NCBI GenBank assembly: GCA_041398825.1
Contig: JAWKTX010000012.1
Span: 189,978-253,977 of the forward strand
Source: Planctomycetaceae bacterium
Lineage (GTDB): Bacteria > Planctomycetota > Planctomycetia > Planctomycetales > Planctomycetaceae
Direction: 5' to 3'
Length of the DNA: 64,000 nt
Every line of letters begins with the position of its first letter. Position 1 is the stretch's first letter. The notes beneath the pieces were generated by a model. That model was given only the letters and a program-made list of their open reading frames with translations, had not been told where the DNA came from and made no database searches. Both the position numbers and the translations under genes were made by a program. Shown here piece by piece: positions 8,316 through 16,602 of this stretch.

Positions 8316-10217
8316 CTAGCTTTTCTTTTCAAATTCGGCGTCGATCACGTCGTCGCCATCTGAGCTGGAGGCAGACGATTCCGGAGGAGCTTCGCCTCCG
8401 GCTGCCCCCTTGTCGGCGTACATGTGTTCTGCCAGGGCGTGCGATGCTTTTGCCAGATCCTCACAAGCACTGTTGATTGCCGCAGCGTCATCGCCTTCCG
8501 ATGCCTTTTTCACGCGTTCAACAGACGCTTCGATAGCCGATTTGGATGCGGCGTCCAGCTTGTCAGCATGTTCCTTCAAAGTCTTTTCCGTTTGATGGAC
8601 CAGTGCCGACGCCTGATTCTTTGCAGAAGCAAGCTCCTGTTTCTTCTTATCTTCGTCTGCGTGGGCTTCGGCATCCTTTCGCATACGTTCGATCTCATCA
8701 TCAGACAATCCGCTGGACTGTTTGATTTGAACCGAATGTTCTTTGCCGGTGGCTTTGTCCTTGGCCGACACACTGAGAATTCCGTTCACGTCGATGTCGA
8801 ATTTTACTTCGATCTGAGGCGTTCCACGAGGTGCCGGCGGAATTCCGTCCAGGTTGAACTCATCCAGCAGTCGGTTGTCGCCTGCCATTTTTCGTTCCCC
8901 CTGGAAGACTCGAACCGTCACCGCAGGCTGATTATCAGATGCGGTCGAAAAGGTTTCCGTCTTGGTGGTCGGGATCGTGGTGTTTCGCTCGACAAGCACC
9001 GTCATGATCCCACCCTCAGTTTCGATACCGAGTGAGAGCGGGGTTACATCGAGCAGAACCACGTCTTTGACGTCCCCGGCGATGATCCCGCCCTGAATGG
9101 CAGCTCCGAGCGACACAACTTCGTCCGGGTTTACACCCTGATGCGGGTCCTTGCCAAACATTTCCCGGACAAGTCGCTGCACCTGAGGAACCCGTGTTGA
9201 TCCCCCGACGAGCACAACTTCGTGGATGTCGCCCGGTTTCAGTTTGGCATCTTTCAGTGCATTCAGCACCGGCTGACGGCATCGCTCCACGAGTGGGTCG
9301 ATGAGCTTTTCAAATTCCGCACGGCTAATGCTCAATTGAAGGTGTTTAGCGCCGCTTGCATCGGCTGTGATGAACGGAAGGTTGATGTCCGTCGTTTGCT
9401 GAGTCGACAGTTCCTTCTTGGCTTTTTCAGCTGCTTCGCGGAGCCGCTGCAGGGCCATTGGATCCTTGCGGAGATCGATTCCCTGCTCGTTCTGGAATGT
9501 CTTTGCCAGATGATCGATCAACGCTTCGTCAAAGTCATCTCCTCCCAGGTGTGTGTCACCGTTTGTGCTGAGCACCTCGATGAGCTCATCGCCAACTTCC
9601 AGGATGGAGACGTCGAATGTGCCGCCGCCAAGGTCGAAAACGACGATCTTCTCTTCACGCTTCTTGTCCAGTCCGTAGGCGAGAGCAGCGGCGGTCGGCT
9701 CATTGATGATTCGGGAAACCTCCAGACCTGCGATTTGCCCGGCGTCCTTGGTGGCCTGTCGTTGAGCATCGTTGAAGTAGGCTGGTACGGTAATGACCGC
9801 CTTGTTCACCTTGTGGCCAAGATAGTTTTCCGCCGCCTCTTTCAGCTTGCGGAGAACCAGGGCTGAGATTTCAGGTGGCGTGTGCTCCTTGCCATTCACG
9901 TTCACCTTGACATAGTCGTTCTCGGATCCAACGATCCCGTACGGGACAAGTTTCTCTTCCGAATGGACCTCTTTGTGTCGTCGTCCCATGAAACGCTTGA
10001 TCGAATACAGCGTGTTACTCGGGTTTGTGACCGCCTGACGTTTCGCCGGCTCTCCAACCAGAGTCTCGCCTTTCTGTGTGAACGCGATCACGCTGGGAGT
10101 CGTACGGCTGCCCTCCTGATTGGCGATGACACGAGGCTCGCCGCCTTCCATGACAGACACCACCGAGTTGGTTGTGCCAAGGTCGATGCCAATAATCTTT
10201 TCACCAGAAACAGCCAT
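8316..10217 (-). CDS. dnaK: molecular chaperone DnaK (Hsp70)
   Basis: Hsp70 of 633 residues, full length. The nucleotide-binding domain opens with GIDLGTTNSVVSV (near residue 8); the phosphate-2 segment DLGGGTFDVS and the EPTAAALAYG segment are intact. The substrate-binding domain and helical lid follow, ending in the DDVIDAEFEKKS-type tail typical of bacterial DnaK. An upstream in-frame ATG at 10247 exists, but the ATG at 10217 has a strong GAGGAAAGGAAA ribosome site and matches the family start. dnaJ and grpE are not adjacent. I saw no clear CIRCE element upstream. Confidence 0.97.
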   Translation of the reverse strand: MAVSGEKIIGIDLGTTNSVVSVMEGGEPRVIANQEGSRTTPSVIAFTQKGETLVGEPAKRQAVTNPSNTLYSIKRFMGRRHKEVHSEEKLVPYGIVGSENDYVKVNVNGKEHTPPEISALVLRKLKEAAENYLGHKVNKAVITVPAYFNDAQRQATKDAGQIAGLEVSRIINEPTAAALAYGLDKKREEKIVVFDLGGGTFDVSILEVGDELIEVLSTNGDTHLGGDDFDEALIDHLAKTFQNEQGIDLRKDPMALQRLREAAEKAKKELSTQQTTDINLPFITADASGAKHLQLSISRAEFEKLIDPLVERCRQPVLNALKDAKLKPGDIHEVVLVGGSTRVPQVQRLVREMFGKDPHQGVNPDEVVSLGAAIQGGIIAGDVKDVVLLDVTPLSLGIETEGGIMTVLVERNTTIPTTKTETFSTASDNQPAVTVRVFQGERKMAGDNRLLDEFNLDGIPPAPRGTPQIEVKFDIDVNGILSVSAKDKATGKEHSVQIKQSSGLSDDEIERMRKDAEAHADEDKKKQELASAKNQASALVHQTEKTLKEHADKLDAASKSAIEASVERVKKASEGDDAAAINSACEDLAKASHALAEHMYADKGAAGGEAPPESSASSSDGDDVIDAEFEKKS

Positions 10218-10782
10218 GATAAGTTTCCTTTCCTCGCAGTGGATCAATCACTGCATCCCGTCACTTCAAATTGTCGACCACTCTCGCGACTAAATTCGGG
10301 GGTCAACATGCGAACGGCCACGGGATTAGCAGCTTCTGTGCCACAATGTGTGAATGTGCTGTAAGTGGTTGCAAGTTATGTGCTTATGAAAGGAAAGTTC
10401 GATCGTGCTCACATTGTTTAGGTCAATATGGCAGATTCCGGTTCAGGAAGTCTCGCGTTTGTGGGTGCCGTTTTGGCAATTCCGCTTCCTGTGTAATGTC
10501 TGTCTCTTTGGCAGGTTGCGTCTCTGGCAGCGCCAAATGCTCGGGCTGTCAAAGGTCTAAAACTATTAGAATTCCGGGGGCGGCATCGCGCAGCTTGACA
10601 GTGATTTTTGCCATCTGTACAAGGGCAGCACAAATTTCCGGCAATCAAGTGACCGCCGGACAACAATGCGGAAAGCGGGGGGGCCCGAACTCGCTTGGCG
10701 ACGCCCGAGCGATTCAGTCACGAATTCTGACACTGTCAGAGACCTCTTTCCAGGACTTCAGTATCCCTGATTGAGGTTTGAA
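10218..10782. other. intergenic region between divergent dnaK and pheA
   Basis: 565 bases with no convincing gene. It must hold promoters for both directions. The minus-strand side contains a TTGACA-like hexamer near 10270, but a matching -10 box is not clear. A purine-rich site just before 10217 serves dnaK, and GAGG before 10783 serves pheA. Open frames here lack recognisable protein character. Confidence 0.5.
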
Positions 10783-12030
10783 ATGGCAAAGAAGAAGGTT
10801 GCTCGGAAGCCTGAAAAGAAAGTGGCGAAGAAGGCCCCGGCTCCTCGGAATGCTCGTCCAGCTGGCAAGAATACAGGGTCCGTCAAGGCTGTAAAGAAGT
10901 CCGCAAAACCCAGTTCATCTGCGAAACGCCCTCCTCGAACTCCCGCCGCGGCTGCTGAGCCTGAGCTCTCACCCGAACTGCAACTGGAACGGCTCGATGA
11001 GCAGTTAATTACCCTGCTGAATCAACGGGCTTCGCTGTACCTGCAGAAAATGAAGGGTGTGACTTCGCCTTCGAAAATTGTGTTCAGCGACCAGGATCAG
11101 CATCAGGTGTTCGGAATGATCGACCGCCTGAATCAGGGCCCGCTGACCAGCAATGAGCTGCGGGCTGTCTTCCGTCCGTTACTGAGCGCTGGACGACAGC
11201 GGATCAGGAACATTCGGGTTGCCTATCTGGGGCCAGCCTACAGTTTCACCCATCAGGCGGCAATCACGCGATTTGGCGAAATGGCCGATCTGGTTCCGGT
11301 CAGTACGATTGCTGCCGTCTTTGAAGAGGTGAATCGTGGACACGTGGACTTTGGTCTGGTGCCCATTGAAAACAGCACTGACGGCCGTATCGTCGACACT
11401 CTGGATATGTTCACTCGCTTGCCGATCCGGATCTGCGGTGAAGTTCAGCTGCACGTTCACCACAACCTCCTGGCCCGATGTGACCGGAGCGAAATCACGG
11501 AGATCTATAGCAAGCCCCAAGCACTTTCTCAGTGCCGTGAGTGGTTGTCACGGAATATGCCGCAGGCCAGACTCATCGAGGTGACGAGCACTTCGACCGC
11601 CGCCCAGCTCGCGCGGGATAAGCCAAGGGCCGCTGCAGTGGCCAGCAAGCAGGCGGCGATTCAGTACGATGTTCAGATTGTCGCCGAGTGTATCGAGGAC
11701 AACCGAGATAATGTGACGCGATTCGCTGTGATTGGCGATTCGGTTGCAGAACCGACAGGAAGCGACCGGACCGCGATTCTGCTTCAGATTCCCCACAAAC
11801 CAGGCTCACTGTCTGACGCACTGGAAGCGTTTCGAAGGAACAAAATCAATCTGACGTGGATTGAATCGTTTCCTCTCCGGCAGCCTGAAGTTGGATACTT
11901 GTTCTTCCTGGACTTTGAGGGGCATGTTTCCGATGCAAAAATTAAGCGGACATTGAAGGATCTGCACGATTTGCCCCCGGATCGGCTGGAAGTGCTTGGC
12001 TCCTATCCACGCAGCGAACCTGTGAAGTAG
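10783..12030 (+). CDS. pheA: bifunctional chorismate mutase/prephenate dehydratase (P-protein)
   Basis: Phenylalanine biosynthesis enzyme of 415 residues. After a lysine/alanine/proline-rich extension of about 60 residues comes a chorismate mutase type II helix (LDEQLITLLNQRASLYLQK, near 70-88). The prephenate dehydratase domain follows from about 143, with the catalytic-region DNVTRF motif near 306-311, and a C-terminal ACT domain (about 325-400) for phenylalanine feedback. The extension resembles histone-H1-like tails and is not part of the known family core. The ATG at 10783 is preferred over 10771 because GAGG sits 8 bases before it. Confidence 0.9.
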   Translation: MAKKKVARKPEKKVAKKAPAPRNARPAGKNTGSVKAVKKSAKPSSSAKRPPRTPAAAAEPELSPELQLERLDEQLITLLNQRASLYLQKMKGVTSPSKIVFSDQDQHQVFGMIDRLNQGPLTSNELRAVFRPLLSAGRQRIRNIRVAYLGPAYSFTHQAAITRFGEMADLVPVSTIAAVFEEVNRGHVDFGLVPIENSTDGRIVDTLDMFTRLPIRICGEVQLHVHHNLLARCDRSEITEIYSKPQALSQCREWLSRNMPQARLIEVTSTSTAAQLARDKPRAAAVASKQAAIQYDVQIVAECIEDNRDNVTRFAVIGDSVAEPTGSDRTAILLQIPHKPGSLSDALEAFRRNKINLTWIESFPLRQPEVGYLFFLDFEGHVSDAKIKRTLKDLHDLPPDRLEVLGSYPRSEPVK

Positions 12031-12522
12031 CGGCCAGTCGCCAATCTGCCGGGTGGATGAGAGCCCCTTCGGCTTAGCCTGTTGAAAAACAGGACTGGCT
12101 CAGGCAGGAGATCTGAAAGCACGATGCTTTCCAGTCATCCTGCGTGCCGGTCCCGGTTTTTCAACGGACGGTTAGAAGTGGCGGCTTACCGGGTTTCGGG
12201 TTCAAAGATTGTAAATTCCGCTGGATTTTCGGACGCTTCCGCGTTCTGTGAAATCCGGAGGTTTTCAACTCTTATCCCTCAGGATGATTTACCGTGGGGG
12301 AAACATGACCTGAGGCATTCCAGGCAAAGCACAGCTGCAAGTCAGCGGGAAATCGACTGATTGATTGGGAATCCTGGCGAGACCTTGGGAAAACACAGGA
12401 GTATTGCGGTGGCTCCGCTTTCGGTATCTGGTGAGCGTGCGTAGAGTTCCCTGAAGTTTGGCCGGGCTGAAGTTCTGATTGTGATTACCCCTGTGGAACA
12501 GGGTGGTAGAAGGAATTGTTCG
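12031..12522. other. intergenic region with palindromic repeat
   Basis: About 490 bases between pheA and tpiA without a credible gene. The left part carries one copy of the 100-bp palindromic repeat (12074-12173). The open frame 12082-12360 is largely repeat-derived and is not called. The remainder should contain the tpiA promoter. Confidence 0.5.
12074..12173. repeat. 100-bp palindromic intergenic repeat, copy 1
   Basis: The ends are complementary (CCTGTTGAAAAAC at 12078-12090 and GGTTTTTCAACGG at 12155-12167) and inner segments also pair (GCAGGA with TCCTGC; CTGAAAGC with GCTTTCCAG). The same layout recurs at 50021-50120 with about 80 percent identity by eye, and a shortened form occurs at 25016-25070. 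Confidence 0.75.
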
Positions 12523-13296
12523 ATGCGTGGTTATCTTGTGGCTGGCAATTGGAAGATGAATACAGACCGTGCTTCAGGGACAGCGCTGGCCGCTGACCTG
12601 GCCGCAGCGGTCCCGGCTGCAGAAGCTGGTGTCGACGTGCTTGTGTGCCCTCCGTTCCCGTATCTTTCCAGTATTGCGGAAAAGCTGGATGGCAGCGCGG
12701 TGAAACTGGGGGCTCAGGATGTGTACTTTGAGGCTCCGGGAGCGTTTACGGGGGAAGTCGCTGTTCCGATGCTGTCCGACTGCGGCTGTTCGCACGTCAT
12801 TCTGGGCCACAGCGAACGCCGCCATGTACTGGGAGAAACCGACGCCGTTATCAACAAGAAAGTCCATGCCGCATTGAAAGGTGGCCTTGTTGTCGTGCTT
12901 TGTGTCGGCGAATTGCTCAGCGAACGGGAGTCTGGCAGCACGGAAAAGGTCCTGGATACGCAGATGGAAGGAGGGCTTTCCGGCGTCACCGAAGCTGACA
13001 TGGCGAAGGTGGTTATCGCCTACGAGCCCGTCTGGGCAATCGGGACCGGGGTCACGGCTAGTCCCGAACAAGCTGAATCTGCCCATGAACATCTTCGCAA
13101 GTGGCTCGCGAATCGCTACAATCCCGGGCTTGCTGATCGAGTGCAGATTCTTTACGGCGGAAGTGTGAAGGCCGACAACGCTGAGCAATTGCTCGGTCAG
13201 GCCAATGTCGACGGAGCGCTGGTTGGTGGAGCAAGCCTGAAAGCATCCTCCTTCGTGCCTATCATCGATGCTGCCCGAAAACTGGCTCAGTCGTAG
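12523..13296 (+). CDS. tpiA: triosephosphate isomerase
   Basis: Glycolytic TIM-barrel enzyme of 257 residues interconverting dihydroxyacetone phosphate and glyceraldehyde 3-phosphate. The substrate lysine is in GNWKMN near residue 10, the catalytic histidine in GHSERR near 95, the catalytic glutamate in YEPVWAIGTG near 167, and the phosphate loop YGGSVK near 210. The frame extends to 12481, but the ATG at 12523 gives the conserved N-terminus and follows AGAAGGA. secG follows 70 bases downstream, as is common. Confidence 0.96.
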   Translation: MRGYLVAGNWKMNTDRASGTALAADLAAAVPAAEAGVDVLVCPPFPYLSSIAEKLDGSAVKLGAQDVYFEAPGAFTGEVAVPMLSDCGCSHVILGHSERRHVLGETDAVINKKVHAALKGGLVVVLCVGELLSERESGSTEKVLDTQMEGGLSGVTEADMAKVVIAYEPVWAIGTGVTASPEQAESAHEHLRKWLANRYNPGLADRVQILYGGSVKADNAEQLLGQANVDGALVGGASLKASSFVPIIDAARKLAQS

Positions 13297-13366
13297 TATT
13301 CCGGGGTCGCGACAATCAAAAGCGACCTACCCTCATTTTTCTTATGGATTGGGAGAAGGCAGTTCG

Positions 13367-13918
13367 ATGTCGTTTCTTGTTGGCATCCTGTCAGTGCTGT
13401 TGGTCGTCATCAGCCTTTTCATGATTTTGCTGGTCCTGATTCAGCGAGGCCGCGGCGGCGGACTCGCCGGAGCGTTTGGATCCGGCGGTGGACAAAGTGC
13501 GTTTGGGACGCGTGCCGGAGATACCTTTACCCAGGTGACGATCGTCGTTGCTGTGGTTTGGGTACTGATTGCAGCTTGTCTGGGCATGTCGATGCGGAGT
13601 GTTGCTGCTGCGAAAGACTCAGGAGCTGATAGTCGGTTCACTTCCGGCGCGGCGTCTGAGGACGGCGAAACGCCTGTGCAGCCAGCGGATGACACGGCTG
13701 CGGAAACTCCAGCTGCCGAAACTCCAGCTGCCGAAACTCCAGCTGCCGAAACTCCAGCTGCCGAAACACCGGCTGCCGAAACACCGGCTGCGGAAACACC
13801 AGAGAAATCTGATTCCCCGTCTTCTGATGAACCTGCTCAGGCAGATCCGAAATCAGAAGATGCCGCTCCGGCGACTGAATCTGATACAGGTGCTGAGCCC
13901 GGCGAAAAGCAGGAATAG
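13367..13918 (+). CDS. secG: preprotein translocase subunit SecG with repeat tail
   Basis: Small subunit of the SecYEG translocon, 183 residues. The conserved part has TM1 (residues 2-25), the cytosolic glycine-rich loop with LIQRGRGGGLAGAFG, and TM2 (about 50-72). The rest is a long acidic, alanine/proline-rich tail with seven AAETP pentapeptides (about 111-145). SecG is usually 75-110 residues, so the tail is an addition. The ATG at 13367 follows GGGAGAAGG; the longer frame from 13268 overlaps tpiA. Confidence 0.9.
   Translation: MSFLVGILSVLLVVISLFMILLVLIQRGRGGGLAGAFGSGGGQSAFGTRAGDTFTQVTIVVAVVWVLIAACLGMSMRSVAAAKDSGADSRFTSGAASEDGETPVQPADDTAAETPAAETPAAETPAAETPAAETPAAETPAAETPEKSDSPSSDEPAQADPKSEDAAPATESDTGAEPGEKQE
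13697..13801 (+). repeat. 15-bp tandem repeat, 7 units, inside secG
   Basis: Seven consecutive 15-base units of the form GCTGCCGAAACTCCA with 1-3 changes each, encoding AAETP seven times. The near-identity of units 2-4 suggests recent slippage. Confidence 0.9.
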
Positions 13919-13960
13919 CAGCAGCTTCCGTCTCCGATAGACGCAAAAACACTTTCAACA

Positions 13961-13989
13961 GGCGGCAGTTCCGTTTCGGGGCTGCCGCC
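13961..13989. terminator. hairpin between secG and yicC
   Basis: Stem GGCGGCAG / CTGCCGCC with a 13-base loop located 43 bases after the secG stop. There is no strong T-run, so this may be an attenuator-like or processing hairpin rather than a strong terminator. Confidence 0.45.
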
Positions 13990-14027
13990 TGGGTAATTGA
14001 ATTGTCTCATTTGAAAGATCTCTCATC

Positions 14028-14903
14028 GTGCTGCTTAGCATGACTGGCTTCGGTAGCTCTACGGTTGACCGGGATGGCGTTCACCTTTCCGTCGAAATCA
14101 AATCGGTCAATAATCGTTACCTCAAACTTTCGGCCCGTTTGCCTGATGCCGTCGCTCGCTTTGAAAGCGAAGTTGAAAAACTCGTTCGCGCGAGAGTGGC
14201 CCGTGGAACTGTTCAGATGTCGGTTCGGCTGCGATTTCCCGGCGGCCAGTCAGGCTATCGCATCGACACCGAAGTGCTGAACAGTTACCAGCAACAGTTA
14301 CTTGCGATGGACGAAGGCCGCTCCGACATTTCGCTTGCCAGCCTGCTGCAGTTACCTGGCGTGGTTGCCGAGGCCGAATTGCCGGAAGAACTTGTCAATT
14401 CTGTCTGGCCGATCGCAGAAGAAGCCATCATCAGGGCCCTGGAGCATTTTCACGACTTTCGCGAACGCGAGGGTGAGTCGATGCGAATTGATCTGCAGAA
14501 GCAGTGTGATGCCATTGCATCGCACCTGTCGGAAATCATCGCGGTCGCTCCGCAGGTCATCAGTGACTACCGGGATAAATTGCTGGAACGCGTTCGCCGG
14601 CTCACAAACGATGCTTCGATCAGCGTCAGCCCGAACGACGTTATCCGTGAAGTGGCGTTGTTTGCGGATCGATGTGACATCAACGAGGAGACAACTCGGC
14701 TTTCCAGTCACATGGATCAGTTTCGGCGAATGCTGGATGGCGAAACGTCTCAGGGCCGAAAGCTCGAATTCATCGGTCAGGAAATGTTTCGGGAGATTAA
14801 TACGATTGGTTCCAAGGCAAACAGTGTCGACGTCGCGCACTGCGTCGTTGAAATGAAGGCCTCAATCGAACGAATCCGCGAAGTGCTTCAAAACGTCGAG
14901 TAG
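14028..14903 (+). CDS. yicC: YicC family endoribonuclease
   Basis: Protein of 291 residues of the YicC family, characterised in E. coli as an RNase. The N-terminus SMTGFGSS and the segment VEIKSVNNRYLK are the family signature; the C-terminal DUF1732 half carries the QEMFREINTIGSKAN motif near 255-270. The start is a GTG giving the expected short lead before SMTGFG. It heads the conserved cluster yicC-gmk-rpoZ-coaC, ten bases before gmk. Confidence 0.92.
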   Translation: MLLSMTGFGSSTVDRDGVHLSVEIKSVNNRYLKLSARLPDAVARFESEVEKLVRARVARGTVQMSVRLRFPGGQSGYRIDTEVLNSYQQQLLAMDEGRSDISLASLLQLPGVVAEAELPEELVNSVWPIAEEAIIRALEHFHDFREREGESMRIDLQKQCDAIASHLSEIIAVAPQVISDYRDKLLERVRRLTNDASISVSPNDVIREVALFADRCDINEETTRLSSHMDQFRRMLDGETSQGRKLEFIGQEMFREINTIGSKANSVDVAHCVVEMKASIERIREVLQNVE

Positions 14904-14913
14904 GAGCAGCGGA

Positions 14914-15507
14914 ATGCACCCAGCCGAGACGAGCCGTATCGTTGTGCTTTCGGGCCCCAGTGGCAGCGGAAAAACAACCCTTGTGAAACGATTGATTGAA
15001 GAATCCGATGTCCCCCTGGTCAAATCCGTTTCCGCTACGACCAGGTCGGCCAGGCCGGGTGAAATTGATGGTGAAGACTATCTCTTCCTTTCCGCCGAAG
15101 AATTCAGGGAAAAACTGAACCGCGGCGAATTCATTGAGCACGCAGAGGTATTCGCCTCCGGCTATTTCTACGGTACTCTTGGGACCGAGTTGCACCGGGC
15201 CTGGGATCAGAATGCATGGGCATTCCTGGAAATTGATGTTGAGGGGGCGATGAGGGTGGTGCAGCGGTACCCGGACGCTGTTACGATCTTCCTTTCGACG
15301 CCATCGCCGGAAGAGTTTGAACGCCGATTGCGAAACAGAGGGACTGAATCGGAAGAGATCATTCAAAAGCGACTTGCGACCGCTGCGAAAGAACTTCAGT
15401 CAGCCCATCGATACCGATACATCGTGGTGAACGATCAGCTGGATCAGGCCGTAAAAGAGATTTGCGAGATTTTGAAGTCCGAGGAGAATGCCCGAAATGC
15501 TGGATGA
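14914..15507 (+). CDS. gmk: guanylate kinase
   Basis: Converts GMP plus ATP to GDP plus ADP. 197 residues. P-loop GPSGSGKTT at about 14-22, GMP-binding segment SVSATTRSARPGEIDGEDY near 42-60 and the GTL/ELDV-type region (LEIDVEGA near 107) are present. It lies 10 bases after yicC and overlaps rpoZ by 20 bases, indicating translational coupling. Confidence 0.95.
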   Translation: MHPAETSRIVVLSGPSGSGKTTLVKRLIEESDVPLVKSVSATTRSARPGEIDGEDYLFLSAEEFREKLNRGEFIEHAEVFASGYFYGTLGTELHRAWDQNAWAFLEIDVEGAMRVVQRYPDAVTIFLSTPSPEEFERRLRNRGTESEEIIQKRLATAAKELQSAHRYRYIVVNDQLDQAVKEICEILKSEENARNAG

Positions 15508-15784
15508 CTTTCGAGAAGATGACATTGTTCGACGAGTTGGCGGGCGATTCAAACTGTCCACACTGGTTCAGAAACGCATGGTCGCGCTGAATCGCGGCGC
15601 GCGGCCGTTGGTCGACCTGCAGACAAAGGACCTGATGCAGGTTGTTGTCGCAGAGATCATGCAGAACAAGATCTACCTGGATACCTCAGGAAACGTACAG
15701 GCAATTGAAGATAATTCTGCAACCATCGACAAACTGGATGCATTGCTGGCCGACGACGGTGGCCCATCGCTGGACGATCTCTAA
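15488..15784 (+). CDS. rpoZ: DNA-directed RNA polymerase subunit omega
   Basis: Small RNA polymerase assembly subunit of 98 residues. It has the typical VGGRFKLSTLVQKRMVALNRG motif (residues 16-37) and position downstream of gmk. Start is either ATG 15488, with GAGGAG immediately before it, or ATG 15497; both overlap the end of gmk. A hairpin terminator-like structure follows. Confidence 0.92.
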   Translation: MPEMLDDFREDDIVRRVGGRFKLSTLVQKRMVALNRGARPLVDLQTKDLMQVVVAEIMQNKIYLDTSGNVQAIEDNSATIDKLDALLADDGGPSLDDL

Positions 15785-15839
15785 GCGACAGGCGAGTCTG
15801 GTCAGAGACGCATGAAGGCGGTCTCTGAGCATCGACCAC

Positions 15840-15896
15840 AGCTCCCTCATTTGCGCATCTTTGCTCTTTTGATGGGAGCTTTTTTCTTGAAGTGCT
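15840..15896 (+). terminator. terminator-like hairpin after rpoZ
   Basis: Inverted repeat AGCTCCC / GGGAGCT followed by TTTTTT. The loop is long (about 37 bases). It lies between rpoZ and coaC and may attenuate read-through into coaC. Confidence 0.55.
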
Positions 15897-15978
15897 GCGT
15901 CAGTGATTTTGCCATTTGAAGGGTGCCGGAGCGTCGCTTCAAACGGTTTCACCGGTTTCCCGAGAAGAAAGTCAGGCA

Positions 15979-16539
15979 ATGGCATCTCCACTGGAAGGTC
16001 GTGAAGTGCTACTGGGAGTCACTGGCGGGATTGCGGCCTTCAAGGCTGCAGATCTTTGCAGTCAGCTTGTCCAGCAGCGTGCGAACGTCTCCGTCATCAT
16101 GACCGAATCGGCGAAACAGTTCATTGGTGCCGTGACTTTCGAGGGCTTGACACAGAGACCAGTGCATCATGGCCCTTTCCTTGCAATAGAGCATTTTCAG
16201 GGCGAACACATTGGCCTCGCACGTCGTGCGGAACTGTTCATCATTGCTCCTTGTACCGCCCAGACAATTGCACGGCTCGCTCACGGATTTGCCGACGACC
16301 TGTTGTCGACGACCGTACTTGCGGCGACATGCCCATTGATCGTTGCTCCGGCAATGAACTGCGACATGTGGGCCAAAGCGTCAGTGCAACGGAATGTGAA
16401 CCAATTGCGACAGGATGGCACGGTGATTGTCGATCCGGAAGAGGGCTGGTTGAGTTGCGGGGTGATCGGCGCTGGTCGCATGGCATCACCAGCAACCATT
16501 CTTAGTCGCGCTGAAGAATGCCTGCATCGGGATTCCTGA
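15979..16539 (+). CDS. coaC: phosphopantothenoylcysteine decarboxylase (CoaC)
   Basis: Flavoprotein of 186 residues for coenzyme A synthesis, removing CO2 from 4'-phosphopantothenoylcysteine. It has the HFCD fold start LLGVTGGIAAFKAADL, the active-site histidine region (GEHIGLARRAE, near 75-85), the PAMNCDMW motif near 123-130 and a cysteine flap (WLSCGVIGAGRMA near 157-169). Only the decarboxylase half is here; most bacteria fuse it to CoaB. The matching CoaB is a separate gene at 22584-23207. The ATG at 15979 is preferred to 15916. Confidence 0.88.
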   Translation: MASPLEGREVLLGVTGGIAAFKAADLCSQLVQQRANVSVIMTESAKQFIGAVTFEGLTQRPVHHGPFLAIEHFQGEHIGLARRAELFIIAPCTAQTIARLAHGFADDLLSTTVLAATCPLIVAPAMNCDMWAKASVQRNVNQLRQDGTVIVDPEEGWLSCGVIGAGRMASPATILSRAEECLHRDS

Positions 16540-16602
16540 TCGGTTGCTTTCCTGCTTCTTGCGGCAGAATTGATTTCAGATGACCGCTCGCTCTTTATCT
16601 TA

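Noticed and set aside
8123..8332. 69-residue minus ORF between dnaK and clpB
   Set aside because: Overlaps the end of dnaK and spans the terminator hairpin; no protein features.
10218..10320. CIRCE or heat-shock sigma promoter upstream of dnaK
   Set aside because: I looked for TTAGCACTC-n9-GAGTGCTAA and for CTTGAA/CCCCAT boxes and found no convincing match.
10271..10774. 167-residue ORF in the dnaK-pheA gap
   Set aside because: Cys/Ser/Arg-rich composition with no fold-like pattern; overlaps the start of pheA and probable promoters.
12082..12360. Plus-strand ORF starting MKNRTGSGRRSE (and its relative at 50032)
   Set aside because: Encoded by the palindromic repeat and similar only because the repeat is copied.
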